A stretch of DNA of 64,000 nucleotides from HT1-32 sp040219025 (GCA_040219025.1 JAVJTE010000015.1:1-64000), one strand, 5' to 3'; shown: positions 9,766 through 19,166, counted from the stretch's first letter. The notes: generated by a model from the letters alone, not told the origin. Made by a program: numbers and translations.

Positions 9766-11556
9766 TCACTGCCGTGGTGAGGGGACGTTGATCGCATTAT
9801 AGAAGTGATTGAGATATGCCGTTTTGCGGGTTTTGTCTCTCGCAAGCAGCAGACGACGACTGCGTGTTTCTTCTGACTGAACCGCGCCGTTACGAATGAT
9901 AACGCCATAGACATCTTCGGCATATTCCGGAGTGATCAGTTCATTTTCGACATCCTTCAGGACCTTTTCCGGAAGCCGTTCAAGAGGGTCTCCAAAGCCA
10001 CCGGCCCCGGCCTGAATATGAACAAATTCATCGCCCCGGCGCATCGGCACGCTTTCCATCGGACAGACCGGCAACAACTGCTGGCTGTCTTCCCGGTTGA
10101 TGATATTCCATGAAGGCGTACCCGGCAGGCCACCGGACAGGCCATAGGGCGTAACCCGGCGACGGTCTGATCGCATGATCAGGTCTCCCTCATCGGCGAG
10201 CAGGCGATAGCCACGCATCAGTGCCGCACCGCCACGCATGCGACCGGGTCCCCCTGAGTTCGGCACAAAGGCATAGCTGGTGATCTCAACCGGCTGTCGG
10301 CTTTCCAGCAATTCGATCGGGGTGTTGCTGAGATTGGCAGCCGGATTCGACAGCCCTTCCTGACCGTCACGCAGCATGCTGCCACCCCAGGCACCCATCA
10401 GGCCGCCGGAGATCATGTAGGCTTTGTTGTTCTTGTCCCGGCCGGCGATATGCGGGGCCGAGGATCCGCCTTCATTGGCGGCGGGAATGCGCCCCGGCAA
10501 GACCTGGGCAAAGGCACCGAGCAGTGCATCGAACATCCGGAAACAGGTGATGCCGCGGGCGCCGCAGGGAGCCGGTTCCACCGGATTGACAACCGTTCCC
10601 AGCGGCGCTTTCACCGTGATCGCCCGCATATATCCCTCGCAGTTCGGGATGGCGACCCCGATGGCGCAGCGCACCGCCAGATAGGACATGGCATTGGTGG
10701 TCGGCATCGGCCCGTTGATCGCCATCTTGACCTGCTTGGAAGAGCCTTCCCAGTCCACCACAACCTGATCGCCGGCAATGGTAAGATGGACCCTGAGCCA
10801 GATCGGTTCCGGGTTCTCGCCCATGCCATCGAGGCAGTCCTCGAAGAAGTAGGTGCCGTCAGGCAAGTCTCTGATTTCCGCACGGATCAGGCGTTCCGCA
10901 TAATCGTGCAGTTCTTCCATATAGCGTCGGAACTTTTCCGGGCCGTGGGACCGGATGAGATGCTTCATTGCCCGCTCGCCATTGTTGCAGGCAGCAAGCT
11001 GTGCCCGGATGTCGCCCATTACGTTGGTCGGCTGCCGGGTGTTTCGTTCAATCAGCCGGAAGATGGCGTCGTTTGGAACGCCAGCATCATAGAGTTTCAG
11101 CACCGGAATGCGAAGCCCCTCCTGATAGATCTCGCTGGCGTAGACGGCCATCCCGCCGGGTGCAATGCCGCCAACATCGGACTGATGAGCAAGGGTGGCG
11201 ACAAAGCCTTCAAGCTCGCCGTCAACGAAGACCGGCTTGACGATATAGAAATCCGGAAGATGCATACCACCGGCCCCGTAGGGGTCGTTGAAGATATAGA
11301 CATCGCCTTCTTGAAAGTCGCCGTTATGGCGTTGTGTGAGATTTCGCATGGCATCCGGGAACGACCCGAGATGTACCGGCGTGGTCAGGCCCTGCGCTAC
11401 GGTCCGTCCGTGACGGTCGCAGACAGCGGTCGAGTAGTCCATGGAATCGCGGACGATGTTGGAATAGGCGGACCGCATGATGACCAGGGCAAGCTCGTCT
11501 GCGATGGCCCCGAGAGCATTCTGAAGAATTTCGAGCGTTATCGGATCAATTTTCAC
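9766..11556 (-). CDS. Hydantoinase/oxoprolinase subunit B (second HyuB)
   Basis: About 596 aa from a GTG at 11556, preceded by a perfect GGAGGT at 11562-11567 with 5-nt spacing; the longer open frame to 11655 is not needed. It starts with KIDPITLEILQNALGAIADEL and carries IFNDPYGAGGMHLPDFY, HQSDVGGIAPGGM and the C-terminal QAGAGGFGDPLERLPE typical of the family. The start overlaps the end of the partner HyuA by 11 nt, so translation is likely coupled. It is the last gene of the - strand amino-acid ABC transporter operon. Confidence 0.9.
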   Translation of the reverse strand: MKIDPITLEILQNALGAIADELALVIMRSAYSNIVRDSMDYSTAVCDRHGRTVAQGLTTPVHLGSFPDAMRNLTQRHNGDFQEGDVYIFNDPYGAGGMHLPDFYIVKPVFVDGELEGFVATLAHQSDVGGIAPGGMAVYASEIYQEGLRIPVLKLYDAGVPNDAIFRLIERNTRQPTNVMGDIRAQLAACNNGERAMKHLIRSHGPEKFRRYMEELHDYAERLIRAEIRDLPDGTYFFEDCLDGMGENPEPIWLRVHLTIAGDQVVVDWEGSSKQVKMAINGPMPTTNAMSYLAVRCAIGVAIPNCEGYMRAITVKAPLGTVVNPVEPAPCGARGITCFRMFDALLGAFAQVLPGRIPAANEGGSSAPHIAGRDKNNKAYMISGGLMGAWGGSMLRDGQEGLSNPAANLSNTPIELLESRQPVEITSYAFVPNSGGPGRMRGGAALMRGYRLLADEGDLIMRSDRRRVTPYGLSGGLPGTPSWNIINREDSQQLLPVCPMESVPMRRGDEFVHIQAGAGGFGDPLERLPEKVLKDVENELITPEYAEDVYGVIIRNGAVQSEETRSRRLLLARDKTRKTAYLNHFYNAINVPSPRQ

Positions 11557-13663
11557 CGGCGACCTCCATCTGGCTGGTGAGCACGACGTTGTTCTCTCGG
11601 TCGACAGTTGCGGACCAGTCTGGTGGTACGACAATCGTTGAATCATATTCCTCAATGATGACCGGTCCCGGTGTGACAGCCCCGCTCAGGTCGGCGCGGG
11701 TAATGACAGAGGTATCCTGTGCTTCGCCCTGCAGGTTGAAACAGGCCGGGCGAGATACGGCAATGCCGGCTATCTGTGCCTTTGTACCGGTGGCCGGTGG
11801 GCCGGCTTCGCTGACCTGTACCTTTGCAATAATGCGAAGGCTGACCAGTTCTACCGGCTCTGATTCCGCTTTGTGGGCGTATGTCCGGTAGTGTTCTTCA
11901 TGAAAGCTTGCAGCAAGTCTGTCAGACTTCAGCGGTCCGCTGCCCTCGACGGGTACGGTCAGCTCAAATGCCTGGCCGGCATAGCGGAGGTCGGCAAGTC
12001 GCTGGACATCGATTTTGTCCTGCTCAAAACCTTCGGCGACCAATGCACTGACGGCTTCGTCGCGGAGATCTTCATAGACAGTCTGAATGTCATCCATCGC
12101 AAGTTCGTCAATGAGACCCGGGAATGACCTGGCCAGCTCATGCGTATTATCGGCAACCAGCAGTCCGTAGGAACTCAGAACGCCCGGATTGGGTGGGATC
12201 ATTACTTTTTTCATCCCGAGCTCGCGGGCAATGGCGGTGGCAACGATTGGCCCGTTTCCGCCAAAGGCAATCAGTGCGTAGTCACGCGGGTCGCGCCCGC
12301 GATAGGTCGAGACGGACTTGACCGCCCGCACCATGTTGGCGACCGCGACAGTAAAGATACCGTATGCCGCTTCCAAAAGCGGTTTGTCCATGACCGAGCA
12401 GACCTGTTCCCTGATGGCTTGCCGGGTCTTTCCTGCATTCAGCCGGAGTGCACCACCGACAAGATGTTCCGGATTCAGGTATCCCAGCGAGAGGATGGCG
12501 TCGGTCAGGGTAACCGTTTCGCCGCCATTGTCGTAGCAGACAGGTCCGGGTACTGACGCAGCACTTTCCGGTCCGACCTTTAGCAGTCCCCCATTGTCGA
12601 ACCAGACATGACTGCCGCCACCGGCACCGATTTCAGAAACATCAATGAAGGGCAGCTTGATCGCATATCCCGCACCTTTGACCAGTTTGCTCGACAGATT
12701 GATGCCCGCACCGACTTCATATTCAGTGGTTCTTGTCGGCTCACCATTTTCAACAATCGCGGTCTTGGCGGTCGTGCCGCCGATATCCAGCGTGATCACC
12801 TCGCGCAGTCCGGCTTTTCTGGCGATATAGGAGGCTGCGATGACGCCGGCGGCGGGGCCTGATTCCACCAGATAGGCGGGCTTGGCGATTGCTGCCTCGA
12901 CCCCCATCCGGCCACCGGCCGACTGCATTACGTGAAAGGATTTGCACAATCCCACCTCTTCCAGCCTGTGCTTGAGATTTGTCAGGTAACTGTTCATGAC
13001 AGGCCCGAGGAAGGCGTTCACCACGGTGGTGCTGGTCCGTTCATATTCGCGGATTTCAGGGAGCACTTCATGGGAATAGCTGACAAAGATCTGCGGTGGC
13101 AGGATGGCGCCGAGCATTTCCTTGATACGTTTTTCGTGAACCGGATTGGCATAGGAGTGCAACAGGCAGACAGCAATTGCCTGAACATCTTCGTCCAGCA
13201 GACGTCTTGCCGCCCGTTCGACAGACTGTTCATCAAGTGGCCGCCGGACCTCCCCGGAGGCCCCGATGCGTTCACTCACTTCCAGCCGCAGACGTCGCGG
13301 GACCAGTGGAGCCGGTTTGACATAATCGAGATTGTACAGTTCCGGGACCCGAACCCGGCGAAATTCCAGGACGTCGCGGAACCCCTCTGTTGTGATCAGC
13401 CCGGTTCGTGCACCCTTGCCTTCCAGAACCGCGTTGGTGGCAACTGTGGTTGCGTGGACTATCTCATCAACCTCCACCGGATCAATCCGGTTTTCGGTCA
13501 GGATTTCGGACATTCCGAGCGTGATCGCCCGGCCATAGTCATCAGGTGTGGATGAGACCTTCTTTGTCAGAACGACACCATCCTGACCAAGCATGACGAT
13601 GTCTGTGAAGGTACCGCCAATATCGATACCGACCCGATATGACCGCCCGGATTTGGACCGCAT
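11546..13663 (-). CDS. Hydantoinase/oxoprolinase subunit A (second HyuA)
   Basis: About 705 aa. Motifs include VGIDIGGTFTDIVML near the N terminus, ITLDIGGTTAKTAIV mid-protein, and IAFGGNGPIVATAIARELG. The ATG at 13663 has GGAG six bases upstream; ATG 13675 and TTG 13678 are alternatives that overlap the upstream ABC gene. It pairs with the downstream HyuB to form an ATP-dependent hydantoinase-like enzyme. Its neighbours are a polar amino-acid ABC transporter and an aminotransferase, so the substrate may be a cyclic or N-substituted amino acid derivative (inference). Confidence 0.9.
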   Translation of the reverse strand: MRSKSGRSYRVGIDIGGTFTDIVMLGQDGVVLTKKVSSTPDDYGRAITLGMSEILTENRIDPVEVDEIVHATTVATNAVLEGKGARTGLITTEGFRDVLEFRRVRVPELYNLDYVKPAPLVPRRLRLEVSERIGASGEVRRPLDEQSVERAARRLLDEDVQAIAVCLLHSYANPVHEKRIKEMLGAILPPQIFVSYSHEVLPEIREYERTSTTVVNAFLGPVMNSYLTNLKHRLEEVGLCKSFHVMQSAGGRMGVEAAIAKPAYLVESGPAAGVIAASYIARKAGLREVITLDIGGTTAKTAIVENGEPTRTTEYEVGAGINLSSKLVKGAGYAIKLPFIDVSEIGAGGGSHVWFDNGGLLKVGPESAASVPGPVCYDNGGETVTLTDAILSLGYLNPEHLVGGALRLNAGKTRQAIREQVCSVMDKPLLEAAYGIFTVAVANMVRAVKSVSTYRGRDPRDYALIAFGGNGPIVATAIARELGMKKVMIPPNPGVLSSYGLLVADNTHELARSFPGLIDELAMDDIQTVYEDLRDEAVSALVAEGFEQDKIDVQRLADLRYAGQAFELTVPVEGSGPLKSDRLAASFHEEHYRTYAHKAESEPVELVSLRIIAKVQVSEAGPPATGTKAQIAGIAVSRPACFNLQGEAQDTSVITRADLSGAVTPGPVIIEEYDSTIVVPPDWSATVDRENNVVLTSQMEVAGEN

Positions 13664-13674
13664 TTTTGTCTCCA

Positions 13675-14415
13675 TCAAATTTTCATCAGGATGCGGTCGA
13701 GGAAGTCCTGCGCGCGCCGGGAATGGGGGTTGGTAAAGAAGTCCGGTGTCGCCTTTCGTTCAACGATGCGACCTTCATCCATGAAGATGATCTCGTCGGA
13801 GACTTCGCGTGCGAACGCCATTTCGTGGGTGACGACAAGCATCGTCATCCCGTCCTGTGCGAGATCCCGCATCACCCGCAGAACCTCGACAATCATTTCC
13901 GGATCAAGCGCAGATGTCGGCTCATCGAACAGCATCAGTTTCGGCTCCAGGGCCAGTGCCCGGGCAATCGCCGCTCGCTGCTGCTGACCGCCGGAAAGTT
14001 CTGCCGGATACTTCTTTGCCTGGTTGGCGATACCGACCCGGTCCAGCAGAGCCATGGCATGCGTCTCCGCAGCTTCCTTCGGTTTCTTTTTCGCCCACCT
14101 TGGTGCGAGGGTAATATTATCCAGTACCGACATGTGCGGATAGAGTTCGAAATGCTGGAAGACCATGCCGATATTGGACCGCAGGGCGGCAATATCAGAA
14201 CATTCCCGAAGGCTCTGGCCGTCGAAGAAGACATCGCCTTCCTGAAAATCCTCCAGCCTGTTGACACAGCGAAGCAGAGAACTTTTGCCCGATCCGCTTG
14301 GACCGCAGATGACAATGCATTTGCCGGAGTCAAATTCCGTGTTGATGCAGTCCAGTGCCCGGTATTTCTCATACCAGAGGCTCAGGTCGGTAATCTTGAC
14401 CAACGGCTCAGTCAT
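13675..14415 (-). CDS. Polar amino-acid ABC transporter ATP-binding protein (GlnQ type)
   Basis: A 246-aa ABC ATPase. Walker A is GPSGSGKSS, the Q-loop region QHFELYPHMSV, the signature LSGGQQQRAAIARAL, Walker B LMLFDEPTSALD, and the H-loop VVTHEMAFA. Length and motifs fit the GlnQ/HisP/ArtP group. The ATG at 14415 gives a 4-nt overlap with the permease gene upstream. It should power uptake with the permeases at 14412-15795 and the binding protein at 17169-18089. Confidence 0.94.
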   Translation of the reverse strand: MTEPLVKITDLSLWYEKYRALDCINTEFDSGKCIVICGPSGSGKSSLLRCVNRLEDFQEGDVFFDGQSLRECSDIAALRSNIGMVFQHFELYPHMSVLDNITLAPRWAKKKPKEAAETHAMALLDRVGIANQAKKYPAELSGGQQQRAAIARALALEPKLMLFDEPTSALDPEMIVEVLRVMRDLAQDGMTMLVVTHEMAFAREVSDEIIFMDEGRIVERKATPDFFTNPHSRRAQDFLDRILMKI

Positions 14416-15065
14416 TGGGTTCTCACTTTCTTCTTCTCCAGATATCGGGCCAGGCAGGAGCCCGCAAAGCAGACAACAAAGTAGACAAGCGCCGCGAAGA
14501 GATAGAGCTCCACCGGCCGTATGGTCCGTTCGGTCACCAGGAAAGTGCTGTTCAGGAATTCCCGCAGGCCGACCACATAGGCGATGGTCGTGCCCTGGAA
14601 GATGATGATGCATTCGGTGACCAGCGCCGGCATCATGTTGCGCATGGCCTGGGGCAGGACAACCATCCGCATGACCTGAAAATAGGTCAGTCCGGTGGAT
14701 AGTCCGGCCTGGATCTGGTTACGGTCAACCGACTGGATGCCGGACCGGATGATCTCCGTGAAATAGGCCGAGAAGAACACCACAAAGGCAATCATCACCG
14801 AGGCGAAGTCGCCAACCGGCCGGCCGATGATCAGCGGCACCAGAAAGAAGAACCAGAAGACAATCAGGATCAGCGGGTTGCTTCGCATGGCATTGACGAA
14901 GGTTGCCGACGGAAAGCGTATCCACCATCTGCTGCTGACCCGGCCGACGGCGATGACACAGGCCAGCGGGAAGCTGATCACGATGACGAAGATCGCAAGC
15001 TGGAAACTGACCCAGAGTCCCTTCATCAGGAAGGGGAGGTTTGCAGGAATGACGGCCCAGTCCAT
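14412..15065 (-). CDS. Polar amino-acid ABC transporter permease
   Basis: A 217-aa integral membrane protein of the His/Glu/Gln/Arg permease class with about five membrane segments. The coupling-helix region reads IQAGLSTGLTYFQVMRMVVLPQAMRNMMP. The ATG at 15065 has GAGGG seven bases upstream; earlier in-frame starts exist at 15071 and 15089 (TTG). It overlaps the ATPase gene by 4 nt. It is one half of a heterodimeric channel with the neighbouring permease. Confidence 0.92.
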   Translation of the reverse strand: MDWAVIPANLPFLMKGLWVSFQLAIFVIVISFPLACVIAVGRVSSRWWIRFPSATFVNAMRSNPLILIVFWFFFLVPLIIGRPVGDFASVMIAFVVFFSAYFTEIIRSGIQSVDRNQIQAGLSTGLTYFQVMRMVVLPQAMRNMMPALVTECIIIFQGTTIAYVVGLREFLNSTFLVTERTIRPVELYLFAALVYFVVCFAGSCLARYLEKKKVRTQ

Positions 15066-15075
15066 GTTCATGCCC

Positions 15076-15795
15076 TCATTTCTTTGCAATCAGGCCGGGG
15101 ATGCGCAGCCGGTGTTCCAGCCAGGTCATGAACAGAACGACTGAGGCCGTTGTGGTCATGTAGGTCACCGAAGCAACCGTATAGGCTTCGACACCACGGA
15201 ACGACCAGGCCTCGATGGATTTCGCGGCACTCGTGATCTCGGCAACACCGACAGTCAGCGTCAGGGCGGAATTTTTGAAGATCGTCAGAAATTCCGAGGC
15301 GATGGTCGGGATCATCACCCGGAAGGCATAGGGAATGATGACATGCCGGTACATCTGGATCTGCGTCAGACCGGACGATCTCGCGGCATCGAACTGGCCT
15401 TTTGGGATCGACGAGATACCGGAACGAATATGTTCCGCCACGCGCGCGGCCGTGAACAGGGAGAGCCCGATCAGTGCGGTGAGAAACGGGACATGCGGCA
15501 GCCGGTTCCAGGTCAGCATCCAGTCATGCGGCAGGAGTAGCGGGAACACAAAGAACCAGATGAAGAGCTGTACCAGGAACGGAATATTCCTGAAGAATTC
15601 CACGTAGACCGTTCCGATGATCCGCAGGGTTCTCGACGGGGTCATGCGGATCGCCCCGATAACGATGCCAACCGTCAGGGCAATAAGCCAGGCCAGCAAC
15701 GACAGATAGACCGTGGTCAGCAGGCCCTCAATGATCCATTGCCGGTTCGGGTCTTCCAGCAACATTGACCAGTCAAAATCGTAATTGATCTCCAT
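15076..15795 (-). CDS. Polar amino-acid ABC transporter permease
   Basis: A 239-aa permease of the same class, with the coupling segment FDAARSSGLTQIQMYRHVIIPYAFRVMIP and about five membrane helices. It is encoded just downstream of the aminotransferase gene (5-nt gap). The paired permeases imply a four-component importer with the ATPase and binding protein of the same operon. Confidence 0.92.
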   Translation of the reverse strand: MEINYDFDWSMLLEDPNRQWIIEGLLTTVYLSLLAWLIALTVGIVIGAIRMTPSRTLRIIGTVYVEFFRNIPFLVQLFIWFFVFPLLLPHDWMLTWNRLPHVPFLTALIGLSLFTAARVAEHIRSGISSIPKGQFDAARSSGLTQIQMYRHVIIPYAFRVMIPTIASEFLTIFKNSALTLTVGVAEITSAAKSIEAWSFRGVEAYTVASVTYMTTTASVVLFMTWLEHRLRIPGLIAKK

Positions 15796-15800
15796 TCCGG

Positions 15801-16997
15801 CTAATCCGACAGGTTCAGGGTGGATAACGCCTGCGCAATGCGCGCCAGGCCGCGTTCAATTTCCGGAACGCCGGTCTTGAAGACAAGCCGGACATGGCCT
15901 TCGCCGGCTTCGCCGAAGGCAGAGCCGGGGATGGTTGCAACCCCCGCTTCGTTCAGCAGGAAATGTGACATCTCAATGGAACTCATACCGAAGTGATGGA
16001 TTCCCGGGAAAGCGAAGAAGGCACCTTCCGGCTTGAAGCAGGTAACACCGGGGATACGGCGCAGCCCGGAGATCATGGCATTTCGCTGGTTCTCGTAATT
16101 CGCCACGATTTCTGCAATCGGCAGGTCCCCCTCGCCAATTCCGGCAGCGATAGCGGCTTCCGCACCGGCCTGGGCCGCCGTCGACGGACAGGAGACAGCG
16201 TGGGTGTGGATCGAAAGCATGCGATTGACGATTTCGGGACTGGCAACCACCCAGCCGATCCGCCATCCCGACATGTTGTAGATCTTGCTGACGGTCCGGG
16301 CGGTAATGGTGATCCCGGACATGCCGGGCAGCGAAGCCATGCTGATGAAGGCTTTGCCATCATAGGCGAAATGCTCATAAGCCTCGTCCATCAGGACCCG
16401 GAGACCGAACTCCTGTGCCAGGGTCGCGATCTCCAGCAGCTCGCCGCGATCAAGGCAGCGGCCTGTGGGATTGTGCGGATTACATAGCACCATCAACCGG
16501 GTCCGGGGTGTGATCCGGTTGCGAATATTGTCAGCGGGCGACCTGAAGCCGTTTTCTTCTGCCAGCGGGATCACGACCGGGGTGGCTCCGGTGATCCGGA
16601 CCATGGGTGCGAAGCTGATCCAGCCGGGATCATCAATCAGCACCTCGTCGCCGGGACCAACCAGCGCCAGAAGGGCTGTCAGAATGCCCTGCTTTGCTCC
16701 GACCGTGACGATGATCTCTGCATCAGGATCGGCATCAATACTGTTCTCGGATCGCAATTTGCCGGCAATGGTCCGCCGCAGTTCGGGCAATCCCCGTGGA
16801 TTCGAGTAAAACTCTCCGACCGGGCTGTGCATTGTTCGCGCCGCTACGTCCCGGGCGATGGAAGGGGTATGCCCCTGCTTGCCGAAATCCACAATGTCCG
16901 CACCGCGTTCGCGCAAGGCCTTCACCTCGGCGATGATCGCCAGCGACTGCGAGGAAGTGATATTTCCCGTACGCTCTGCAAACCCGGTTTCGCTCAT
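15801..16997 (-). CDS. Class I/II PLP-dependent aminotransferase
   Basis: A 398-aa aspartate-aminotransferase-fold enzyme. The PLP-lysine lies in TVSKIYNMSGWRIGW, the ring-contacting Asp/Tyr in VLMDEAYEHFAYDG, the substrate Asn in LCNPHNPTGRCLDRGEL, and the carboxylate Arg in GHVRLVFKTG. The ATG at 16997 is preceded by AGGGAA. It would move an amino group to or from an amino acid brought in by the linked ABC system; the actual substrate cannot be deduced. Located between the binding-protein gene and the permeases. Confidence 0.9.
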   Translation of the reverse strand: MSETGFAERTGNITSSQSLAIIAEVKALRERGADIVDFGKQGHTPSIARDVAARTMHSPVGEFYSNPRGLPELRRTIAGKLRSENSIDADPDAEIIVTVGAKQGILTALLALVGPGDEVLIDDPGWISFAPMVRITGATPVVIPLAEENGFRSPADNIRNRITPRTRLMVLCNPHNPTGRCLDRGELLEIATLAQEFGLRVLMDEAYEHFAYDGKAFISMASLPGMSGITITARTVSKIYNMSGWRIGWVVASPEIVNRMLSIHTHAVSCPSTAAQAGAEAAIAAGIGEGDLPIAEIVANYENQRNAMISGLRRIPGVTCFKPEGAFFAFPGIHHFGMSSIEMSHFLLNEAGVATIPGSAFGEAGEGHVRLVFKTGVPEIERGLARIAQALSTLNLSD

Positions 16998-17116
16998 TGT
17001 ATTTTCCCTGAAGGCAGTCGCGGCGACAACCTGCAATTCTGGCATGTTACACCCGAGCACCATCCTGCCGGAAAATTCCGGTGACAGGTCTGGCGGATGT
17101 CACGGGCAGGGTTGAC

Positions 17117-17149
17117 GGAGCCGGGGGCGGAAGGCCGCCCGCCGGCTCC
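17117..17149 (-). promoter_or_regulatory. Intercistronic hairpin after the binding-protein gene
   Basis: GGAGCCGG plus GGGCGG (17117-17130) pairs with CCGCCC-G-CCGGCTCC (17135-17149) with a single bulge and a tiny loop. No T-run follows, so this is more likely a partial attenuator or mRNA-stabilising hairpin that keeps binding-protein mRNA in excess over the downstream genes. Similar hairpins lie after two other binding-protein genes, at 32251-32296 and 52692-52719. Confidence 0.6.
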
Positions 17150-17168
17150 GGTTCAGTGATGGCAGCAG

Positions 17169-18089
17169 TTACGGTTTCTTCAGGAAGTCTTCAGATCCGT
17201 ATGCACACTGGCCACGGATGATCGTCTTGAGTTCGGCTGACTGAACGCGCTTGTAGCCGGCCTTTGGTGCGTCACCGGCAAACCACTCGTCATAGAGCTT
17301 GTCATATCCGCCCGTGGTAATGAAGTAGCAGAGCGACTGGTTGACCATGTCCCGCCAGTTCGAATCGTTTTCTGCCAGCAGGATACCATTCGGAGTACAA
17401 AACAAGTCAGGTCCCCTGACATCCCAGGCGTCGGGATTGGGTGACTTGCTGGCGATGCTGAGCAGGGTGTCATCCAGTGTCACATGCGCATCGGTCTTGC
17501 CCTGGCTCAGGGCGATGAAGCCCGTCGAATGCTTGTCGAAGGTGACAACTTCAGCCGGCGGGGTCAGTTCACCGGATGCACCCATTGCCGTGATCAGCCG
17601 TTCCTCGACACTGCCCTTGGTCACCCCGATGCGCTTGCCGGCCATATCCCCGGTGGTTTGAATATCGCTGGTCGCCGGGACAAGTTTCTTGACGCAAACG
17701 GCATTGTTGATAAGTGAGAAATCGATCACCTCTTCACGGGCTACTGTATTTCCGGTGGTGCCCAGCACCCAGTCGACAGTGCCGTTGACGACCAGCGGAA
17801 TGCGGGTCTGGGGAGTGACCGGCTTGAACTCCAGTTCAAGCTTCGTATCAAGTTTTTGCTCGATGATGCTATGCAGCGCCTTGCTGAGATCGAGCGACCA
17901 GCCCGTCCATTTTCCCTGCTCGTCGATATAGGCGTATGGTGGTGCCGACTCCCTCGTGCCGACAATGATCTTCTTGTCCCGCACAACTTTGTCGAGAACG
18001 CTTTCCGCATTTGCAACAGTGCTGGAAACCGTGCCGGACGAGGCGAGAACCAGTATCGCGGATAGCATCTTGAGTTTCGAATAACTCAT
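17169..18089 (-). CDS. Polar amino-acid ABC transporter substrate-binding protein
   Basis: A 306-aa protein of the SBP_bac_3 type. A signal peptide covers about residues 1-30 (cleavage near VANA-ES). The mature part begins LDKVVRDKKIIVGTRESAPP, with the family's Y-x-D-x-x-G-x-x-x-G-x-x-x-D-L pattern next. The ATG at 18089 has AAGGAG eight bases upstream; the longer frame to 18122 runs into the promoter region. It is the first gene of the seven-gene - strand operon that ends at 9766, and is separated from the aminotransferase by a stable hairpin. Confidence 0.92.
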   Translation of the reverse strand: MSYSKLKMLSAILVLASSGTVSSTVANAESVLDKVVRDKKIIVGTRESAPPYAYIDEQGKWTGWSLDLSKALHSIIEQKLDTKLELEFKPVTPQTRIPLVVNGTVDWVLGTTGNTVAREEVIDFSLINNAVCVKKLVPATSDIQTTGDMAGKRIGVTKGSVEERLITAMGASGELTPPAEVVTFDKHSTGFIALSQGKTDAHVTLDDTLLSIASKSPNPDAWDVRGPDLFCTPNGILLAENDSNWRDMVNQSLCYFITTGGYDKLYDEWFAGDAPKAGYKRVQSAELKTIIRGQCAYGSEDFLKKP

Positions 18090-18130
18090 CAAATTGCTCC
18101 TTTTCCGTATGACAAGAGACATTTCACCCG

Positions 18131-18151
18131 TACAGAATTTGTTATTCTGTA
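18131..18151. promoter_or_regulatory. Perfect dyad TACAGAAT-N5-ATTCTGTA
   Basis: An 8-bp inverted repeat just upstream of the - strand operon start (18089) in the divergent promoter region. The spacing does not fit a LysR T-N11-A site, so it may bind another regulator or form an early-transcript hairpin. Confidence 0.45.
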
Positions 18152-18203
18152 GATAAACTATGCCGGAACTGTGCCATTATGCTATTTCAAAGAGTCGAAC
18201 AGC

Positions 18204-18224
18204 GAGTTGAGTATAACTCAACTC
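18204..18224. promoter_or_regulatory. Probable LysR operator (9-bp perfect palindrome)
   Basis: GAGTTGAGT (18204-18212), ATA, ACTCAACTC (18216-18224). T18208 and A18220 give the T-N11-A arrangement of LysR-type sites. It lies 58 nt before the LysR gene and about 115 nt before the divergent transport/hyu operon, the usual place for a site serving both autoregulation and activation. Confidence 0.65.
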
Positions 18225-18281
18225 AGAAGGTAAATCTCAGGTCGACCACGTGATTGCCCTGAAGACGGAGATAGACGGTCA

Positions 18282-19166
18282 ATGAGCAAGCTGCCCCCCT
18301 TGAGATCGCTCGCTGTTTTTGAGTCGGCGGCCAGAAACGGCAGTTTCTGGCAGGCAGCAGACGAGTTGCATGTCACCAAGTCTGCTGTCAGCCATCACAT
18401 CAAGAATCTCGAACAGTTTTTACAGACTCCGCTGTTCATTCGCCTCAGCAAGGGAGTGCGGCTGACGGTGGAGGGGGCAACATATTACGAGTCCATTCAT
18501 GAGGCTTATCAGCATATCGATCATGGTACCCGGCGCTTCCTCGGGAATCCCCAGAGAGATGTTCTGACTCTGCGCTGCGGCGTCAGCTTCGGATATCGCT
18601 GGCTGACGCCCCGACTGCCGCTGTTTCTTTCAGAATATCCGGGCATTGACCTTCGGATCGTGACGCCGACCGCCAAGTTCGATACCAGACAGGAGCCCGT
18701 GGACGTCGAAATCAGATATGGTGGTGTCAGCCAGCCGGGCATGCATGTTGAGCCGCTGCTGGAGGAGAATATTGTCCCGATGTGCAGCCCGTCCCTGCTG
18801 AAGGGAAGCAGTCTGCGTGAGCCGGGAGACCTGGGCAAGTTCAGGCTGATCGAATCCGAACTGAGTGATTTTTCCTGGTCGTCATGGCTTACGGCCAATC
18901 ACGTCGGTATTACAGAATTCTCTCGCCTGCGTTTCGACAATATCATCCTGGCACTTCAGGCCGCCGTTTCAGGTCTGGGTGTGGCGCTGGAAGGTGAATT
19001 TCTGGCGACCGAGGAACTTGCTGCCGGGCGTCTGGTTATTCCTCCGGCATTACGTGGCCTGACCGCCAGAAAATCATTGAGAAATTTCATTGTCCCGGAA
19101 ACCCAGGCCAAGTCTGAAAAGGTCCTGCTGTTCAGGGACTGGCTGTTCCGGATGATTCAGGGCTGA
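18282..19166 (+). CDS. LysR-family regulator (GcvA-like)
   Basis: A 294-aa protein with a GcvA-type N-terminal helix-turn-helix (LPPLRSLAVFESAARNGSFWQAADEL, then VTKSAVSHHIKNLEQFL, about residues 4-63) and a C-terminal periplasmic-binding-fold effector domain. It is divergent from the ABC/aminotransferase/hyu operon, with a palindromic T-N11-A site between, and is the likely activator of that operon. The effector is unknown. Confidence 0.92.
   Translation: MSKLPPLRSLAVFESAARNGSFWQAADELHVTKSAVSHHIKNLEQFLQTPLFIRLSKGVRLTVEGATYYESIHEAYQHIDHGTRRFLGNPQRDVLTLRCGVSFGYRWLTPRLPLFLSEYPGIDLRIVTPTAKFDTRQEPVDVEIRYGGVSQPGMHVEPLLEENIVPMCSPSLLKGSSLREPGDLGKFRLIESELSDFSWSSWLTANHVGITEFSRLRFDNIILALQAAVSGLGVALEGEFLATEELAAGRLVIPPALRGLTARKSLRNFIVPETQAKSEKVLLFRDWLFRMIQG

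Noticed and set aside
10450..11580. 376-codon + strand frame opposite hyuB
   Set aside because: Shadow of the well supported hyuB gene on the other strand; composition rich in Arg/His/Gly as in antisense frames.
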